A stretch of DNA of 64,000 bases from Kineosporia sp. R_H_3. Lineage in GTDB: Bacteria; Actinomycetota; Actinomycetes; Actinomycetales; Kineosporiaceae. The DNA is taken from assembly GCF_002198675.1 (NCBI RefSeq), contig NZ_MWLL01000246.1:39636-103635 (forward strand). The letters are read 5' to 3'. The notes below the pieces were generated by a model. That model ran no database searches, was not told the origin of the DNA, and was given only the letters and a program-made list of their open reading frames with translations. The position numbers were made by a program, and so were the translations under genes. Positions 43,168-51,358 of this stretch are shown piece by piece. How positions within the stretch are numbered: position 1 is the stretch's first letter; every line of letters starts with the position of its first letter.

Positions 43168-43749
43168 TCAACGGCGCACCCGGAAGCACAGGTGGAGCAC
43201 CCGGTCGCCCTGGATCACCACGTCGGGATCCTCCAGCAGGTGCTGTGCGTCGACCGACCCGAAGAAGCGCCGGCCGGACCCGAGCACGACGGGGACGACG
43301 TCCATCCGCACCTCGTCGACCAGGCCCGCGGCCAGCACCTGGCCGCCGACGTCACCGGCGGCCACCTCGACGACCCGGTCGCCCGCGAGCTCCTGCGCCT
43401 TCGCCACGGCCGCCTCGACACCGTCGACGAAGTGGAACGGCGCCCCGGGGTCCCAGCCCTCGGGCCTCGGCCGGTGCGTCACGACGACCACGTGCTCGAC
43501 CCCGCCCGGGGGCCTGCCGTCCCAGCCGTCCGTCATGTCGAAGACGCGCCGGCCGGCGATCGTCACCCCGATCCGGTCCCAGTACGGGCGGGTGTGGTCG
43601 TAGGACGTCTGCGAGACCTTCAGGTAGCCGCTGTCGTCCAAGGGCACGTCACCGCTGGTCAACCAGTCGAACAGTGGTCCGGGCTGGTCGTTCTCGTCCG
43701 CGACGAAACCGTCCACGGACACCGAGGCGTACATGACCACTGTGCCCAC
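43168..43749 (-). CDS. RibD/dihydrofolate-reductase-like protein
   Basis: 193 residues of the RibD_C/DHFR-like family: VVMYASVSVDGFVADENDQPGP, then GVTIAGRRVFDMTDGWDG and VVVVTHRP, and the C-terminal VDEVRMDVVPVVLGSGRRFFG. These proteins have a nucleotide-binding DHFR fold but mostly unknown reactions. The start GTG at 43749 is fixed by GGAGGAGAG at seven bases upstream; an ATG at 43734 has no such site. A paralogue is at 49860-50423. Confidence 0.88.
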   Translation of the reverse strand: MGTVVMYASVSVDGFVADENDQPGPLFDWLTSGDVPLDDSGYLKVSQTSYDHTRPYWDRIGVTIAGRRVFDMTDGWDGRPPGGVEHVVVVTHRPRPEGWDPGAPFHFVDGVEAAVAKAQELAGDRVVEVAAGDVGGQVLAAGLVDEVRMDVVPVVLGSGRRFFGSVDAQHLLEDPDVVIQGDRVLHLCFRVRR

Positions 43750-43819
43750 GAGGCTCTCCTCCGGTTCGGGTGTTCTGACGTAGCGGGTCAGGACGTACGA
43801 CCGGCGCGCGGTCACGGAG

Positions 43820-44486
43820 TCATCGGGCCACCGCTCGCTCACCGCTGAGCGCCGCCAGCAGGAAGGGCAGCTGGCCCACCTCCTCGACGTTGTGCTTCAC
43901 CCACGCCTCGCACAGCGCGACGGGCATCGCCCGGCCCGTGAGCCACCGGTTGAGCGGTGCGAGCCGCCGCGGGCGGGCGCCGATGTCCATGACACTCACG
44001 TAGTGCGCGCCCTCGGCGGAGGCCGACCAGGTGTGCTCGAGCTGGAAGATCTTCACCCCGAGGCGCCGCTGCACGAGCCGGATCCCCGTGGTGTCGAGCT
44101 TCTCGACCCGCTCGGTGACGTCGACGACCGGGTTCTTCCCGAACCTCTCGACGATGCGGAACCGCGCCCCCTCGCCCGCGCCGCCGTCGGGTGCCGGGCG
44201 GGCCAGCTGCCAGCTCCCACAGGATGTGGTCGAGGGGGTGCCAGGCGAGGTAGCGCGGGACGCGGGCGCCGCCGTACTCGACGGTGCCGCCGATGTGGGT
44301 GAACCACCACAGGAGGTCGGCCGGCGTGACGCCGGGCAGCGGCGCGTGGTCGATGGTCACGCGGCGGCGCCCGTACGGCAGTTCGGCGATCGACCAGGTG
44401 GCCGAGCCGACGTCGCGCAGCGGGTGGACCACGGGACGAGGGGCGGGCACCCGGACGGCACGGGTGCGGGTCGGGTCGATGCTCAC
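43820..44486 (-). pseudogene. DAPG hydrolase (PhlG)-like gene, broken by a 7-bp duplication
   Basis: The N-terminal frame (from GTG 44486, with GGAGG upstream) reads to LAWHPLDHILWELA and then leaves the family sequence. A second frame resumes with ARPAPDGGAGEGARFRIVERFG and runs to the stop at 43820, covering QLEHTWSASAEGAHYVSV and WVKHNVEEVGQLPF. The two halves together give a complete protein of about 220 residues of the PhlG-like family (metal-dependent C-C hydrolases), including the WHPLDH motif. The break lies at a tandem duplication of AGCTGGC (44202-44208 and 44209-44215) that shifts the frame by one. Removing one copy restores a continuous reading frame. Either a recent inactivation or a sequencing/assembly artefact is possible. 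Confidence 0.85.
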
Positions 44487-44559
44487 GGCGGACCTCCACG
44501 GGTCGGGAAACGGACGCCGCCAGCCTCCGCGCGCCGGTGCGTCACCCGACAGCCACGCG

Positions 44560-44606
44560 ACCCCCACACCTGCGGAACAGCTCGGCCGCGGCGCCGATGT
44601 GGGGGT
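44560..44606. repeat. Inverted repeat upstream of the hemerythrin gene
   Basis: ACCCCCACA (44560-44568) and TGTGGGGGT (44598-44606) are perfect 9-bp inverted repeats with a 29-bp spacer. The site is 44-91 bp before the hemerythrin ATG, with CTTATC nearby as a possible -10. It may be an operator for the hemerythrin-MMPL pair. Confidence 0.35.
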
Positions 44607-44650
44607 GCTGTGGCTTATCCGGTCGCCCCGCCCGGCCCGACGGTGGACCC

Positions 44651-45304
44651 ATGACCACCACCACCCACGACCGGCCGCCGGTCGAAGAGATGTACGTCGT
44701 CCACCGCGCCTTCCGTGCCCACCTCCCCGGCGTCGCGGAGCTCGTCCGGGCCACCCCCGCCGGCGACGCACGCCGGGCCGCCGCCGTCGCCGACCACCTC
44801 CGTCTGCTGCTCCTCGGCCTCGAGCTGCACCACTCGGGCGAGGACGCCGAGCTCTGGCCGCGCCTCCTCGAACGGGCCCGCCCCGAGGCCGACCTCGTCG
44901 CCGCGATGCAGCAGCAGCACGACGGCCTCCACGGGCGCATCGAGTACGTGCGGTCCTGCGCCTTCCAGTGGCGCACCGAACCCGGTGCGCTCACCGGGGA
45001 GCAGCTCGCCCGCGCCGTGGAGTCGTTGTGCACCAGTCTCTTCGAGCATCTCGAGCTCGAGGAGCGGGCCGTCCTGCCGCTCGTCGAGCGGCACATCACC
45101 CGGGCCGAGTGGGGCCGGATGGCCGACTCCATGAAGAAGGCCCGCCCCGCGGACGCCGCCGTCCTCGTCGGCTCCCTCCTCGACGTCTGCGACGCCACCG
45201 AGCGCCGCCTCGTGCTCGCCGCCCTGCCGGCCCCGGTCCGCGTTCTCGCCGGGACGCTCGGCACCCGCCTCTACCGCCGTCACCTCCGCCGCCTCCACGC
45301 CTGA
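44651..45304 (+). CDS. Hemerythrin-domain protein
   Basis: 217 residues. The diiron-binding histidines of a hemerythrin-like bundle are visible: ADHLRLLLLGLELHHSGEDAELWPRLL, QQQHDGLHGRIEYV, and LFEHLELEERAVLPLVERHI. Such proteins bind O2, NO or iron. The 50-residue C-terminal part (KKARPADAAVLVGSLLDVCDATERRLVLAA) extends beyond the fold. The stop is 19 bp before the MMPL transporter gene, so they are probably co-transcribed. ATG 44651 has no strong Shine-Dalgarno. Confidence 0.85.
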   Translation: MTTTTHDRPPVEEMYVVHRAFRAHLPGVAELVRATPAGDARRAAAVADHLRLLLLGLELHHSGEDAELWPRLLERARPEADLVAAMQQQHDGLHGRIEYVRSCAFQWRTEPGALTGEQLARAVESLCTSLFEHLELEERAVLPLVERHITRAEWGRMADSMKKARPADAAVLVGSLLDVCDATERRLVLAALPAPVRVLAGTLGTRLYRRHLRRLHA

Positions 45305-45323
45305 CCCGACAAGGAGCCCAGCC

Positions 45324-47468
45324 ATGACCCGCCTCCTCGACCGCTACGGCCGGTGGGCCGCCCGCCGCCCCTGGTACGCCGTCCTCGCCTTCCTCCTGCT
45401 CGCCGTCGCGCTCAACGGTGCCGGCGCCGTCTGGGGCGCCGCCGCCCACGACGAGTACGAGGTCCCCGGCCTGAAGTCCGTCGACGGTCTCGAGCTCCTC
45501 CGTGACCACGACCCGCTCACCGCCGCCGCCGGCGCGAAGGTCGTCGTCCACGTCGACGACGGGACGCTCCCGCCGGACGCCGTGACACGTCTGGGCGACC
45601 GGCTCGCCGACGTCCCGCACGTCGCCGCCGTCGCCCCGCCCCGCATCGCGTCCGACGGCCGGACGGCGCTCCTCGCCGTCCGCTACGACGGCGCCGTCAC
45701 CGACCCGGGCATCTTCAAGGCCGTCGAGCCGCTCGAGGAGGCCGTCGCGCCGCTGCGCGCCGAGGGCCTCACCGTCGAGCTCGGCGGCGAGGTGCCCGAG
45801 TCGGCGGCCCAGCAGGTCGAGGGCATCGGCGAGGCCGTCGGCATCGTCGCGGCGCTCGTCATCCTCGTGCTCGCGTTCGGCTCCGTCGTCGCGGCCGGGC
45901 TGCCCGTCGCCGTCGCCCTCAGCGGCCTCGTCGCCGGCAGCGGCGGGATCGCGCTGCTCGCCGCGGTCACGGACGTCTCGACGATCGCGCCGACCGTGGC
46001 CTCGCTCGTCGGTCTCGGTGTCGGCATCGACTACGCACTGCTCGTCGTCGTCCGGCACGTCGACCTGCTCCGCCAGGGCGTCGACCCGGTGACCGCCGCC
46101 GGCCGGGCGCTCGCCACCGCAGGCCGGTCCGTCGTCACGGCTGCGGGCACCGTGCTCGTGTCGCTGCTCGGGCTGCGGCTCGCCGGCATCAGCACCTTCG
46201 ACTCGTTCGGCTTCGCGACGGCGATCACCGTCGTCCTCGTCGCCGCCGCGTGCCTCACGCTCGTGCCGGCCCTCAGCGCGGTCGCGGGCCGCCGGCTGCT
46301 CCCCCGTGCCGACCGGCGGCCGCACCACGTGCCGCGACGCCAGCACGCGACGCCGTGGACGACGCGCTGGGCCCTGGCCGTCGTCCGCCGTCCGCTCGCC
46401 TGGGCGCTGCCGGCGCTCGCCCTCATGCTCCTGCTCGCCGCGCCGCTGACCACGATGCGGATGTGGCCCCAGGACGCGGGCAGCAACCCCGCCGGCTCGA
46501 CGACGCGGGCTGCGCACGACCTCATCGGGGACGCGTTCGGCGCGGGCGCCAACGCCCCGCTCTTCGTCGTCGTCGACCGGACCGCAGCCGGCTGGTCCGC
46601 GGCGCGCGAGGCCGAGGTGACGCGGGTGCTCACGACCGACGCGCGGCTCGCCGGCAGCGCACCGGCGCTGCCGTCGCCGGACGGCGCGGTCGCCACGTTC
46701 CTCGCCGAGCCGCGGTTCGCCGCGGACGACGCGCGGTCGCCCGACCTCGTCGACGACCTGCGCGCCGCGCTGCCGGCCGGCGTCCACGTCACCGGTGCGA
46801 CACCGATGTTCCACGACCTGGACACCCGGCTCGCGGCACGGTTGCCGTGGGTCGTGCTCTTCGTCGTCGCCGTCTCGATGCTCTTCCTCACCGCGGCCTT
46901 CCGGTCCGTCGTCATCGCCGTCAAGGCGGCCCTGCTCAACCTGCTGTCGGTGAGCGCGGCGTACGGGGTGCTGACGGCCGTCTTCCAGCACGGTCACGGC
47001 GCTCAGGTGCTCGGCGTCGACCACGCGGTGCCGGTGTCGAGCTGGGTGCCCGTGCTGCTCTTCGCCATCCTCTTCGGGCTCTCGATGGACTACGAGGTGT
47101 TCCTGCTGTCGAGGATCCGTGAGGACCGGCTCGTCACCGGCGACGACCGTGGCAGCGTCGTCCGGGGCCTCGCGTCCACGACGCGGGTCATCAGCGCAGG
47201 CGCCGGGATCATGGTCATGGTGGCGCTCGGGTTCGCGCTCGAACCCGACGTCGTCGTCAAGCAGATGGGCGTCGGTCTCGCCGCTGCCGTGCTGCTCGAC
47301 GCGACCGTCGTTCGGCTCGTGCTGGTGCCCGCGACGATGACGCTGCTCGGGCGGTACGCCTGGTGGCTGCCGGCGTGGCTCGACCGGGTCCTTCCGCAGG
47401 TCGAGGCGGACGTGCCGGACGACCTGCCGACCGTCCCCCGGCGGGAGCCGGTGGTCGCGGCCCGCTGA
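45324..47468 (+). CDS. MMPL/RND-family transporter
   Basis: 714 residues with about 11-12 hydrophobic segments in two repeated halves. The first half has LIVLAFGSVVAAGLPVAVALSGLV-like helices and VGLGVGIDYALLVVVR (GIDYAL motif); the second has LLFAILFGLSMDYEVFLLSRIRE (SMDYEVFL). These match the MMPL family, which exports lipids, siderophores or drugs using proton motive force. The substrate is unknown. AAGGAG before ATG 45324 is strong. The C-terminal tail after WLDRVLPQVEADVPDD is short. It directly follows the hemerythrin gene. Confidence 0.93.
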   Translation: MTRLLDRYGRWAARRPWYAVLAFLLLAVALNGAGAVWGAAAHDEYEVPGLKSVDGLELLRDHDPLTAAAGAKVVVHVDDGTLPPDAVTRLGDRLADVPHVAAVAPPRIASDGRTALLAVRYDGAVTDPGIFKAVEPLEEAVAPLRAEGLTVELGGEVPESAAQQVEGIGEAVGIVAALVILVLAFGSVVAAGLPVAVALSGLVAGSGGIALLAAVTDVSTIAPTVASLVGLGVGIDYALLVVVRHVDLLRQGVDPVTAAGRALATAGRSVVTAAGTVLVSLLGLRLAGISTFDSFGFATAITVVLVAAACLTLVPALSAVAGRRLLPRADRRPHHVPRRQHATPWTTRWALAVVRRPLAWALPALALMLLLAAPLTTMRMWPQDAGSNPAGSTTRAAHDLIGDAFGAGANAPLFVVVDRTAAGWSAAREAEVTRVLTTDARLAGSAPALPSPDGAVATFLAEPRFAADDARSPDLVDDLRAALPAGVHVTGATPMFHDLDTRLAARLPWVVLFVVAVSMLFLTAAFRSVVIAVKAALLNLLSVSAAYGVLTAVFQHGHGAQVLGVDHAVPVSSWVPVLLFAILFGLSMDYEVFLLSRIREDRLVTGDDRGSVVRGLASTTRVISAGAGIMVMVALGFALEPDVVVKQMGVGLAAAVLLDATVVRLVLVPATMTLLGRYAWWLPAWLDRVLPQVEADVPDDLPTVPRREPVVAAR

Positions 47469-47480
47469 CCCGTCGTACGG

Positions 47481-49721
47481 TCACACGGTCCCGAGGATCT
47501 CGTCGGCCCAGGCCTCGAGGTCCTCGGCACCGGCCGCGCGTCCCGCGTCCCACGCGGCCCGGAACGCGTCCCCGCCGAGCCGGGCCCGTAGCTCGGCCAG
47601 GTCGCGGTCGGCCTGCTCGCGGGAGACCGGGAAGCTGCGGTCCGCCGCCGACCTGGCCGCGAGCGAGGCGGACGCGCCGAAGAACCGGGCGGCGAGCTCG
47701 TACCGGCCGAGCCGGACGGCGAGACCGGCGAGGCCGGGCAGCGAGTAGGTCATCGGCCAGGCCATCGCGGTGCGGGCCGCCCGGGTGACGGACTCGGCGA
47801 GGAACCGGGCGGACGACGCCGCCTCCCCCGTGAGCGACAGCGCCCCGGCCAGGACGTTCAGCGTCGCCATGAGCAGGAAGTCGTTGCCGACGGCGCGGGC
47901 GCGGTCGACGGCGTCCTGCGCGAGCGGGATCGCCGCGAGGACGTCGCCGGACGAGATCGACACCTGCGCGAGGATCATCGCCCGATAGGCGCCGGCGTAG
48001 CCGGGGACACCGGCCGTGACGTCGAGGTGCGGCTGCGCCGCGTCCGGACGCCCGAGGAACACCTCGGCGTTCGCGAGGAGCAGCCGGGCCTCGACGCCCG
48101 CCTGACCCTCGCCGTCCAGCGCGACCGCCGCCGTCGCGTGCTCGTGCATGCGGGGCAGGTCGCCGGTGAGCAGCCGCAGCCCGGCGGCCGCGCGGTGGCC
48201 GGCGGCCGCGTCGGCCGGGTCCAGCGCCTCGAGGTCGAGGCGGGCCAGCGTCTCCAGGCCCTCGAGGCCGTGGTTGCGCAGGGCGAGCCGCAACCAGACG
48301 TGCCCGAGCGTGCGGGCGACGGCACCGTGGCGTCCGGTCGCGAGCAGATGGGCGACGGCGGCGCGCAGGTCGGCGTCCTCGGCGTCGAGCCGCGCGAGCG
48401 TGTCGACGAGCCGGTGGTCGAGCAGGGCGGGTCCGGCGTCCGCGGCGACCTGCTCGAAGAGGCTCGCGTGCCGGTCGCGCAGGACGTCGCCGTCCGGGCC
48501 GGCGAGCCGGGCGGCGGCCTGCTCACGGATCGGGTGGAGCAGCCGGAACCGCGGCACCGTGCCCGGCAGCCGGACGACGAGGGACTGCTCGACGAGGGCG
48601 GACAGCGGCTCGAGGACGCCGTCGTCGACGAGTGCCTCCACGGTCGCGATCGTGAAAGGGCTGTGGAAGACCGACAGGGCGGCGAAGAGGTCCTGGGCCT
48701 CGACGTCGAGGAGGTCGTGGCTCCAGGTCACGACGGCGGCGATGGTGCGCTGCCGGTCGGGGAGGTCACGGAAACCCCTTCCGGACAGCGCGTTCTCGCC
48801 GAGGAGGCCGTCGAGACCGAGCACCCGGGAGCGGGCGGCGGCGAGCTCGACCGCGAGCGGCAGACCGTCCAGCCGCCGGCAGACCTCGGCGACGAGCGGC
48901 GCCGTCCGGTCGTCGAGGCCGACCTGGGTGCCGGCGGCGGCCATCCGGTCGAGGAGGAGCCGCGCGGCAGGGGACGCCGCCACGTCGCCGACGGCGTCGG
49001 TGTCCGGCAGGTCGAGCGGGCCGAGCCGGACCTCGTGCTCGGCGCGGACCCGCAGCGGGGCGCGGCTCGTGGCGAGGAACCTCACGTCCGGCGCGGTCTC
49101 GACGAGGCGTGCGAGGGTCGGGGCGCCGTCGAGCACCTGCTCGAGGTTGTCGAGAAGCAGCACCTGCCGACGGCCGCCGAGCGCGGCGACGAGGGAGTCC
49201 ACCGTCGTCCCGGTCGGTGTCTCGGGGAGCCCGAGGGCGGCGGCGATGCGCGGGAGGACGAGGTCGGGGTCCCGGACGTCGGCCAGGTCGACGGCGGTGA
49301 CCCGTTCGCCCTGCCCGGTCAGGGCCCCCGCGACGGCGCGGGCGAGGGTCGTCTTGCCCACACCGCCCGGGCCGGTGAGCGTCACGAGCCGGCGGTGCTC
49401 CAGGAGGCCGAGGACGTCGGACAGCTCGCGGTCGCGGCCGACGAGGTCCTCATGCGGCACGGGGGCCGGGCGTCCGTCGTCCGCGGGTGTCGTCGTCCGG
49501 CGTCCCGGGACCGCGCCGACGAGCCGCCCGGTGTCGGCGTCGTCCAGACCCAGGGCCGTGGCGAGCGACCGGACCGTGTGCGGGTACGGCCGGCGGCGCT
49601 CGCCGCGCTCCAGCGCGCCGACGGCCTTGACGGTGAGGCCGGCCCGGTCGGCGAGCTCCTCCTGGGTGAGGGAACGGGACTCGCGCAGCGCCCGCAGCAC
49701 GTCGCCGAAGCCGTCGCCCAT
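47481..49721 (-). CDS. XRE-HTH/NB-ARC-type ATPase regulator with C-terminal helical repeats
   Basis: 746 residues. The N-terminal 60 residues form an XRE HTH (LRALRESRSLTQEELADRAGLTVKAVGALE). A P-loop STAND/NB-ARC ATPase has Walker A TGPGGVGKTTLA (about 114-126), LLLDNLEQVLDGAP and LATSRAPLRV. An arm of alpha-helical, TPR-like repeats (about 400-720) follows. This is the usual architecture of large AfsR-like or pathway regulators in actinobacteria. It is convergent with the MMPL gene (12-bp gap). ATG 49721. The inducer and target genes are unknown. Confidence 0.88.
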   Translation of the reverse strand: MGDGFGDVLRALRESRSLTQEELADRAGLTVKAVGALERGERRRPYPHTVRSLATALGLDDADTGRLVGAVPGRRTTTPADDGRPAPVPHEDLVGRDRELSDVLGLLEHRRLVTLTGPGGVGKTTLARAVAGALTGQGERVTAVDLADVRDPDLVLPRIAAALGLPETPTGTTVDSLVAALGGRRQVLLLDNLEQVLDGAPTLARLVETAPDVRFLATSRAPLRVRAEHEVRLGPLDLPDTDAVGDVAASPAARLLLDRMAAAGTQVGLDDRTAPLVAEVCRRLDGLPLAVELAAARSRVLGLDGLLGENALSGRGFRDLPDRQRTIAAVVTWSHDLLDVEAQDLFAALSVFHSPFTIATVEALVDDGVLEPLSALVEQSLVVRLPGTVPRFRLLHPIREQAAARLAGPDGDVLRDRHASLFEQVAADAGPALLDHRLVDTLARLDAEDADLRAAVAHLLATGRHGAVARTLGHVWLRLALRNHGLEGLETLARLDLEALDPADAAAGHRAAAGLRLLTGDLPRMHEHATAAVALDGEGQAGVEARLLLANAEVFLGRPDAAQPHLDVTAGVPGYAGAYRAMILAQVSISSGDVLAAIPLAQDAVDRARAVGNDFLLMATLNVLAGALSLTGEAASSARFLAESVTRAARTAMAWPMTYSLPGLAGLAVRLGRYELAARFFGASASLAARSAADRSFPVSREQADRDLAELRARLGGDAFRAAWDAGRAAGAEDLEAWADEILGTV

Positions 49722-49859
49722 GGCCCGGAACGGTAGCGCCCGACGGGGTCGGCGTCATGGGGCGGCCGGACGCCGGACGCGGCCCGTCGGGACGCCGCCG
49801 ATGAGTTCGGGTGATGTGCTGGTCTGTACGTCGACGGCGGACTCACGGGAGGTCGAAGC

Positions 49860-50423
49860 ATGCGCAAGCTCACCATCGGGATGAACCTGAGCCTGGACGG
49901 CTACGTCGCCGCGCCCGGCGACGACCTCAGCTGGGGCGTGCCGAGCGACGAGCTGTTCCAGTGGTGGTCCGACCGGGTGGCCTCGACGGGCCTGGCGCTG
50001 TACGGGCGCAGGCTCTGGGACACGATGAGCTCGCACTGGCCGACCGCCGACCGGCTGCCGGGAGCCACGCCGGCGCAGGTCGAGTTCGCCCGCCGCTGGC
50101 GGGACATGCCGAAGGTGCTGTTCTCGTCGACGACCGCGGCGGTCGACTGGAACACCCGTCTGGTCACCGACGACGCCGTCACCGAGATCACCCGGCTCAA
50201 GGCCGAGGACGGCGGCCCGATGGACGTCGGGGGTGCGACCCTCGGCGCGGCGGCCATGCGGGCCGGGCTCGTCGACGAGTACGCGATCGTCACCCACCCG
50301 GTGCTCCTGGGCGCCGGCGCCCCGTTCTTCACGGCTCTCGACAGCTGGGTGACCCTTGACCTCGTGGAGACCCGGACGTTCCCCGGCGGCGTCCTGCTGA
50401 CGAGGTACGAGACCAGGCGCTGA
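49860..50423 (+). CDS. RibD/dihydrofolate-reductase-like protein (paralogue)
   Basis: 187 residues: LTIGMNLSLDGYVAAPGDDLSWG opens the DHFR-like fold, then GLALYGRRLWDTMSSHWPTAD and PMDVGGATLGAAAMRAGLVDEY, with HPVLLGAGAPFF near the C-terminus. It belongs to the same family as 43168-43749 but is a distinct subgroup. The reaction is not known. The ATG has GGGAGGTCGAAGC upstream, a strong Shine-Dalgarno. It is divergent from the NB-ARC regulator across about 140 bp. Confidence 0.9.
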   Translation: MRKLTIGMNLSLDGYVAAPGDDLSWGVPSDELFQWWSDRVASTGLALYGRRLWDTMSSHWPTADRLPGATPAQVEFARRWRDMPKVLFSSTTAAVDWNTRLVTDDAVTEITRLKAEDGGPMDVGGATLGAAAMRAGLVDEYAIVTHPVLLGAGAPFFTALDSWVTLDLVETRTFPGGVLLTRYETRR

Positions 50424-50529
50424 GCTGCCGGCCCCGGCGCGGCGCTGCGCTCCGTGCAGGAGACGGGTCGCGCACGCGCACCCGTCAAACCTGTTGTGAT
50501 CAGGTGCCCGCAACCGCCTACGGTGTGCC

Positions 50530-51231
50530 GTGACCTCGCGACTGGCTGCGGTGACGTTCGACGCGCGGGACCCCGCGCTCCTGGGGCGCTTCTGGTCCCG
50601 TGTCCTGGACCGACCTGCGCTGAGGGACGACCACGGCGTGCTGCTCCCGGGGAGCGCCACCCAGGTCGGCCTGCGGATGGTGCCGTCCGACGAAGAGCGG
50701 ACGTCGCCCAACCGCATGCATCTCCACCTGACGAGCACGTCGCAGGAGGACCAGGCGGCGACGGTCGCCAGGCTCCTGACGCTCGGTGCCGCCCATCTCG
50801 ACGTCGGGCAGCGACCCGAGGACGGACACGTCGTCCTCGCGGACCCCGAGGGCAACGCGCTGTGCGTCATCGAGGCGGACAACCGTTGGCTGGCCGGCTG
50901 CGGGTTCCTCGGCGAGGTGGCCTGCGAGGGGACGCGCGACGTGGGGCTCTTCTGGCGCGACGCCCTGCGCTGGCCCCTGGTGTGGGACGAGGACGGCGAG
51001 ACGGCGGTCCAGGCCCCGTCGGGCGGCACGAAGGTCGCATGGGGTGGTCCTCCCGTGGCGCCGCTCCACGGCCGACCGCGGCAGCGGTTCGAGCTCGTGA
51101 CGAACGACCCTGCCGGCGAGGCGGAACGGCTGACCTCGCTCGGCGCCCGCGTGCTCCGCTCGGCGCCCGACGGCGCGATGGCGCTCACCGACCCCGACGG
51201 CGCGGAGTTCGCCGTCGTCCTCGGCGACTGA
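50530..51231 (+). CDS. Double-VOC-domain (glyoxalase-like) protein
   Basis: 233 residues with two VOC repeats: the first at about 3-120 (LAAVTFDARDPALLGRFWSRVL, EDGHVVLADPEGNALCVIEA), the second at about 125-230 (CEGTRDVGLFWRDALRWPLVW, PDGAMALTDPDGAEFAVVLGD). The internal duplication is clear. Such proteins are usually unannotated metal-dependent enzymes or binding proteins. GTG 50530 is the start; no ribosome binding site is obvious, so the mRNA may be leaderless. Confidence 0.85.
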   Translation: MTSRLAAVTFDARDPALLGRFWSRVLDRPALRDDHGVLLPGSATQVGLRMVPSDEERTSPNRMHLHLTSTSQEDQAATVARLLTLGAAHLDVGQRPEDGHVVLADPEGNALCVIEADNRWLAGCGFLGEVACEGTRDVGLFWRDALRWPLVWDEDGETAVQAPSGGTKVAWGGPPVAPLHGRPRQRFELVTNDPAGEAERLTSLGARVLRSAPDGAMALTDPDGAEFAVVLGD

Positions 51232-51358
51232 CTGCGGCTGAGGCCCGGCGGGGGCGGGCGCAGGACGTCCGGCCCCCTTCGTCGGCGCACGGCCGGACCT
51301 CGTGGGGTGCCCGGGTCTCTGCGGTGGCGGCCTGATCCACCTGACCTAGCGTGAGCAC

